Shown here: in pieces, positions 59,532 through 64,000 of the stretch
How the letters are laid out: the number at the start of each line of letters is the position of its first letter
Position numbering within the stretch: position 1 is the stretch's first letter
The notes under the pieces: generated by a model
Told to the model about the DNA's origin: nothing
The model's input: only the letters and a program-made list of their open reading frames with translations
Database searches by the model: none
Position numbers and translations under genes: made by a program
Assembly (NCBI RefSeq): GCF_030454045.1
Contig: NZ_JAKDJE010000002.1
Location: forward strand, 32,728-96,727
Direction: 5' to 3'
From: Psychrobacter sp.
GTDB lineage: Bacteria > Pseudomonadota > Gammaproteobacteria > Pseudomonadales > Moraxellaceae
DNA length: 64,000 bases

Positions 59532-60320
59532 CTATTTACTCTTGCGACGTTTAAAGAGGTTAAAATCGTTTTTCTTACGCCATAACAATTTATGTCTGAT
59601 CGTGTCTTTGATGGTGCGCGGGTATTTGGGGGCTTGGTCGATGAACGTATCAAACTCTACCTCACTCATTGCACGCTCTCGGCCATGAGCCATCATTACC
59701 ATTGATGGTTTTAAATCTCTGATTTTTTTTAACGATTGCTTATAAGCTTTGGGATCATAGACAGGAAATGGCGCCACAAACTTATGACGTAATTTGATGA
59801 TGAGATCAGCCGTATATACTTGACGACTGGGCAAATGAAATAAAGACAAATCGCGATCGGTATGCCCAGGCGTCTCTAACACTTGCCACTCATCGAACCT
59901 TGGTACAATATCACCATCGGTGACGGTGATATCTGGCTGAAGACTTGCTGGATAATATAAGTTTTTAAATGTGCGACCTTGCCGCCTCGCCACATAGTAC
60001 GCAAGATTCATATCGACCAGATGCATCGCTCGTCCACCAATACCGCCGTACCACTGACTTTTCTTATCAGCAGAGATAATGCGGCAGCCAGTCTCTTGGC
60101 GAAACTTGCGCGCACCGCCCGCATGATCCGGATGCATATGGGTGACCACCACCACTTTTAGGTCTGTTATCGGCCTATTTAGAGTATCTTTGATATACCC
60201 AAGTACCATTGACACATCGGCACGGCAACAGCCGTCTAGTAGCATGATTTTATCTGGATATACTGCCAAGTAGCTACTTTGGATATAACCCTCTAGACGT
60301 ACAATTTCACATAGACTCAT
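59532..60320 (-). CDS. MBL-fold metallo-hydrolase
   Basis: 262 residues of the metallo-beta-lactamase fold. The zinc motif is VVVTHMHPDHAGGARKF (H-x-H-x-D-H). Later ligands are likely in LETPGHTDRDLSLF (His), YTADLI (Asp) and MVMMAHGRER (His). The last 20 residues are Lys/Arg-rich. The family includes glyoxalase II, lactonases and other hydrolases; no substrate can be chosen here. The N-terminal segment ending YLAVYPDKIMLLDGCCRADV suggests a soluble enzyme without signal peptide. It is monocistronic and converges on the tRNA pair. Confidence 0.85.
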   Translation of the reverse strand: MSLCEIVRLEGYIQSSYLAVYPDKIMLLDGCCRADVSMVLGYIKDTLNRPITDLKVVVVTHMHPDHAGGARKFRQETGCRIISADKKSQWYGGIGGRAMHLVDMNLAYYVARRQGRTFKNLYYPASLQPDITVTDGDIVPRFDEWQVLETPGHTDRDLSLFHLPSRQVYTADLIIKLRHKFVAPFPVYDPKAYKQSLKKIRDLKPSMVMMAHGRERAMSEVEFDTFIDQAPKYPRTIKDTIRHKLLWRKKNDFNLFKRRKSK

Positions 60321-60516
60321 TGGTATTCCTTACCGCATTCATCCTCATTATTATGATGAGGCTTGTGCTCCCTTCCGTAGATACTATTTAGTATAGCGCC
60401 CGTCAATTCAAAAAAAATGACTTTGAGTGAACGCTTGTGACTATAGATACGGTTGATAATAGTCGCATAATGCGTAACATCATTAATGACGGCGTTTATA
60501 CTTCCAGTAAAAACGC

Positions 60517-60544
60517 AAAAAACCCAGCGCTTAGGCTGGGTTTT
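60517..60544 (-). terminator. Terminator downstream of the catalase gene
   Basis: AAAACCCAGC / GCTGGGTTTT (60519-60528, 60535-60544) with a six-base loop. On the minus strand a T6 run follows the stem, 58 bp after the catalase stop. Confidence 0.85.
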
Positions 60545-60601
60545 CTACATTAAGCATTTACTTTATAGATTTACAGCTTATACCATCAATTACGCTAGCG
60601 A

Positions 60602-62689
60602 TTACGCAAGGTCACGTACCTTTGGCTCACGCTCCCACAGACGGGTTTTGGCATTTTCAATAAAGCCATCCACATCATCAAGTGGTGTGACAAACGCATC
60701 TTTTTCGATAGGCAACTTGCTCAAGATATGCTCTTCGGTCGCACCACAATAAGCGATGGCTTTGCAATGATTGTACGCATCGTTGAACCAATCTAATGCA
60801 GAGCTGTCCATGGCCAGCTTCTTAGCTTGGTCAGGCATGATAATACTCACTACCGCATCAAACAACACTGACGGCCCACCCGCGAGACGCTCATCCGCTT
60901 GTATACGTGTACCATCATCTAATATCACTTCTTTGTTAGGCGAAACAATCTTCACACTTGCGCCTTCAGCTTTCGCCGCATCTTCAAACTTCTTGATTTC
61001 GCTGTGTTTCGAGCCTTCTGCAACTAAAATACCAACCAAGCGACCTTTTAGGCTCTTCGGTGAGATACCGATGGTTTGCAGCGCTTTTGAGGTGCCAAGA
61101 TCCTGTACAGGAGCGGCGGCGTCTGCTGGCTCTGGCAGTTCCATACCAAGTGCGCTAGCCACACGGTTAGCCAAATCTTCATCGATATGAATCAAGTGAC
61201 TAAGGACACGAGTACGTACATACCCCGTATCTACTTTACCTAGCTCAAACGCGTAGGCAGTGGCAATATGGGCTTGCTCAGCTGGCGTCTGGCTACGATA
61301 GAACATACGCGGCTGACTGTAATGATCGGCAAAGCTTTCGGCACGGATGCGACCTTTGACGCCATCATCCAACTGCTCATGGAACGATTCAAATCCGCGT
61401 TTGTTACTCTCGCGAGGTCTGGTTTGGTCCAAGCTCTGTGGCTCATACAATGTACGAGTCTTCGGCACCTGCATTTGCATATGGCCATCTTGCTGGTTGT
61501 TGGCAAACGGGCATTTTGGTGCATTGATTGGAATTTGCGCAAAGTTTGGTGAGCCCAAACGTGACAACTGCGTATCTAGATAACTAAATAGACGGCCTTG
61601 GAGCAATGGATCATTACTGTAATCGATACCTGGCACTACGTGGGATGGGCAAAATGCCACTTGCTCGGTTTCAGCAAAGAAATTATCAGGGTTACGGTTC
61701 AAGACCATTTTACCGATAATTTTTACAGGTACGGTTTCTTCAGGGATAAGTTTGGTCGCGTCTAGATGGTCAAACGGAAATTCATTGGCTTCTTCTTCGG
61801 TAAATAACTGAACGCCAAGCTCCCACTCAAAGAACATACCATTTTCGATGGCTTCATACATATCGCGGCGATTGTAGTCAGGGTCTGCACCTGAGATTTT
61901 AACTGCTTCATCCCAAATGAGAGACTGTACACCGAGCACTGGCTTCCAATGGAAACGGACAAAGGTGCTCTTACCGTTTTTGTCCAGCAGACGGAAAGTA
62001 TGGATACCAAACCCTTCCATCATACTAAAGCTACGTGGTAGGGCACGGTCACTCATCAACCAAATAACGTTATGCATGGTTTCAGGGCTTAGTGAAACAA
62101 AATCCCAAAACGTATCATGGGCAGACGCCGCTTGTGGAAAGCCGCGGTCAGGTTCTGGTTTGACCGCATGAATCAAATCTGGGAACTTTAGTGCATCTTG
62201 AATAAAGAAAATCGGCATGTTGTTTGAGACCAAATCCCAGTTGCCTTCTTCTGTGTAGAATTTGACCGCGAAACCACGAACATCACGCGGCGTGTCTTTT
62301 GAGCCCTTGTTACCTGCTACAGTAGAAAAACGCGTGAATACAGGCGTTTGCTTACCGGTTTCAGTCAATATCTTCGCTGTTGTATATTCTTCTAGTGACT
62401 CAGTCAGCTCAAAGTAACCGTGGGCCGCACTACCACGAGCATGGACAATACGTTCAGGAATACGCTCATGGTCAAAATGGTTGATTTTTTCGCGTAATAC
62501 AAAATCTTCTATTAAGGTTGGGCCACGTTTACCCGCCTTTAGCGAGTTTTGATTGTCGCTGATAGCCACGCCTTGTTGGGTGGTCAATACTTTGGTGTCA
62601 TCGCCTGCGCGCTGATGGGTTTCGCCCCCATTGCCACGCTCAGTATTCATATCTTTGGCTGGGTCGGTATGATCGATATTATTATTCAT
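60602..62689 (-). CDS. katE: Large-subunit haem catalase (HPII/KatE type)
   Basis: 695 residues. The haem catalase core (about 60-540) contains [20 protein letters not shown] (distal His), [40 protein letters not shown] (distal Asn) and [18 protein letters not shown] (proximal Tyr). A C-terminal DJ-1/class I amidotransferase-like domain (about 550-690), starting [13 protein letters not shown] and holding [13 protein letters not shown], marks the clade 2 large-subunit type. It decomposes H2O2 in the cytoplasm, usually in stationary phase or under stress. It is monocistronic with a terminator. Confidence 0.95.
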   Translation of the reverse strand: MNNNIDHTDPAKDMNTERGNGGETHQRAGDDTKVLTTQQGVAISDNQNSLKAGKRGPTLIEDFVLREKINHFDHERIPERIVHARGSAAHGYFELTESLEEYTTAKILTETGKQTPVFTRFSTVAGNKGSKDTPRDVRGFAVKFYTEEGNWDLVSNNMPIFFIQDALKFPDLIHAVKPEPDRGFPQAASAHDTFWDFVSLSPETMHNVIWLMSDRALPRSFSMMEGFGIHTFRLLDKNGKSTFVRFHWKPVLGVQSLIWDEAVKISGADPDYNRRDMYEAIENGMFFEWELGVQLFTEEEANEFPFDHLDATKLIPEETVPVKIIGKMVLNRNPDNFFAETEQVAFCPSHVVPGIDYSNDPLLQGRLFSYLDTQLSRLGSPNFAQIPINAPKCPFANNQQDGHMQMQVPKTRTLYEPQSLDQTRPRESNKRGFESFHEQLDDGVKGRIRAESFADHYSQPRMFYRSQTPAEQAHIATAYAFELGKVDTGYVRTRVLSHLIHIDEDLANRVASALGMELPEPADAAAPVQDLGTSKALQTIGISPKSLKGRLVGILVAEGSKHSEIKKFEDAAKAEGASVKIVSPNKEVILDDGTRIQADERLAGGPSVLFDAVVSIIMPDQAKKLAMDSSALDWFNDAYNHCKAIAYCGATEEHILSKLPIEKDAFVTPLDDVDGFIENAKTRLWEREPKVRDLA

Positions 62690-63114
62690 AAAACATCCTA
62701 GCTAATGAGTAAAATAGTCTCTTCTAAGACCATTAAAAATGTGCTTACACAGGTGTTGTATCCTTTGGGATAATACTGACTTCATCTGTCGATTATCTGT
62801 CTGTGATGCTGCATGACCAATTATTAAAAAAGATAAAGGAATAAAAGGCATACGGCTTATCTTACCCAAAAACTAAGTCGCTTATAGTTGCATATATAGT
62901 GAAAGTTGTTGATGTTTGGTTAAGGTTTGCAGTCTTCATTAATCTGTCATTTTAGGGCGTCATCAGGGAGTTTTAATATTAACAATCCCATAATGTAATG
63001 ACGTTATTCTTTAAGGTATGCTTTTATGAGGAATGAAAGATCATCGATAAATAACATTGGCATAGTTTTTAGCCAAATATTTATCTTTTTTATATCACTA
63101 TAAGGCGATTAATT
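62690..63114. other. Divergent intergenic region katE - dienelactone hydrolase gene
   Basis: 425 bp, A/T-rich, containing the promoters of two divergent genes. No gene, RNA, clear promoter pair or regulator site was recognised. Confidence 0.6.
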
Positions 63115-63906
63115 ATGTTACCAATGACAGATGCTCTCTCCAAAACACCTTATCGCGCCCTACCTTCTGTTGCATCAGTAGGTCTCATGGCATTAATGGT
63201 CAGTCAAACGGCGGCCGCCATCACCACCAAAAACGTGATTTATACGGTCGATAACCAAGCCTACGGAGGCTATTACGCCAAAGCCGATAAGCCAAACGCC
63301 CCTTTTATCTTATTGATTCATGATTGGGATGGCCTCACTGACTATGAGCGCAAGCGTGCTGATATGTTAGCAAATGAAGGCTACAACGTACTGGCCGCAG
63401 ATATGTTTGGGCAAGGTATTCGTCCCACCTCTGTCGAAGAAAATAAGCGTTTAACAGGCGAGCTCTACGATGATCGTAACAAGATGCGCCGCATCCTTCA
63501 AGGGGCATTGAATGCAGGACGAATGAAGGGTAATGATGTGCGTAATGGCACGACGATGGGTTATTGTTTTGGTGGTACAGTGGCATTAGAGCTTGCCCGC
63601 GCAGGATTCCCGCAAAAAGCCTTTGTACCCTTCCACGGTGCCTTTGATATCCCTACGGGTCAAAGTTATGACAATACCAAAGGCGAGATACTGGTGTTCC
63701 ACGGCTCAGCCGATCAGTCCGTCTCACTAGAGAGCTTTGCAACGCTAGGCAAGACCTTGGAGGCCGCCAACGTACCGCACGAGATGATTACCTATAGCGG
63801 CGCACCGCATGCCTTTAGCGTGTTTGGTAGCGACAGATATGATGCACGTGCTGATGAGCGTTCTTGGAAACGTTATTTGGACTTTTTGGCAGATGAATAT
63901 CAATAA
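63115..63906 (+). CDS. Exported dienelactone-hydrolase-family protein
   Basis: 263 residues of the alpha/beta-hydrolase DLH family. The N-terminus carries a probable signal peptide (hydrophobic ASVGLMALMVSQTAAA, likely cut after AAA near residue 36), which is unusual because classical DLH enzymes are cytoplasmic. The nucleophile is Cys in TTMGYCFGGTVALE, with Asp in FHGSADQSVSLE and His in YSGAPHAFSVFG completing the DLH-type Cys-Asp-His triad. AAGGCG lies eight bases before 63115. No aromatic-degradation genes are nearby, so the natural substrate is unknown. It is the last gene in the window. Confidence 0.88.
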   Translation: MLPMTDALSKTPYRALPSVASVGLMALMVSQTAAAITTKNVIYTVDNQAYGGYYAKADKPNAPFILLIHDWDGLTDYERKRADMLANEGYNVLAADMFGQGIRPTSVEENKRLTGELYDDRNKMRRILQGALNAGRMKGNDVRNGTTMGYCFGGTVALELARAGFPQKAFVPFHGAFDIPTGQSYDNTKGEILVFHGSADQSVSLESFATLGKTLEAANVPHEMITYSGAPHAFSVFGSDRYDARADERSWKRYLDFLADEYQ

Positions 63907-64000
63907 TCTAGCAGCCTAAAAAATATCCGGTAGCGTATCTCAGGCACTATAGTCAATCCTACTTAAAAATGTTATAAAATAATTAACAAATTCAATTGTT

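Overview
The window looks like chromosome of a Moraxellaceae gammaproteobacterium, most likely Psychrobacter. This is an inference from gene content: a fused nuoCD inside a complete nuoA-N operon, a dut-algC-argB block, leuS-lptE-holA, a NadQ-type NAD regulator, and proteins that look closest to Acinetobacter/Psychrobacter homologues from memory. There is no prophage, plasmid backbone, CRISPR array, transposase or rRNA operon. Most of the window is ordinary core genome.

Layout. 1-1071: end of a LysE/ArgO-type exporter facing a MarC-family membrane protein. 1292-6839: de novo NAD synthesis (nadC, nadA, nadB) around a NadQ/NrtR-like regulator gene; the same 17-bp operator-like palindrome lies upstream of nadC and of nadA. 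6972-12803: an accessory lipid cluster related to E. coli ynbABC, made of a CdsA-like cytidylyltransferase, an SDR oxidoreductase, a patatin-like protein whose two catalytic residues appear replaced, and an 887-residue protein joining CDP-alcohol phosphatidyltransferase, alpha/beta-hydrolase and methyltransferase domains. This is the most unusual part of the window. 12988-15994: lysine exporter LysO and three tandem OmpA-family lipoprotein paralogues, the middle one broken by a one-base frameshift.

16022-18700: two ubiquinone-biosynthesis flavin hydroxylases. 19294-25102: phoH, ybeY, an MscS channel, a TonB-like protein, an unidentified protein and ferredoxin-NADP reductase. 25268-41547: the 13-gene complex I operon on the minus strand, closed by a clear terminator. 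42360-50106: rep helicase, mgtE, dut, algC, argB, a small Trp-rich membrane protein and an ArsC/Spx-like protein. 50333-58840: leuS, lptE, a MITE-like palindrome, holA and macAB. 59081-59457: two identical tRNA-Lys(TTT) genes. 59532-63906: an MBL-fold hydrolase, a large-subunit catalase (katE type) and an exported dienelactone-hydrolase-like protein.

How the genes work together. The nad genes supply NAD from aspartate under their own regulator, and Nuo oxidises the NADH and reduces ubiquinone, whose ring is hydroxylated by the UbiH/UbiI pair. The ynb-like cluster is predicted to activate a lipid as CDP-lipid, transfer the head group, and then trim, methylate or reduce the product. Its real product is unknown. 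Functional calls rest on reading motifs by eye and on recalled family features; no database search was run.
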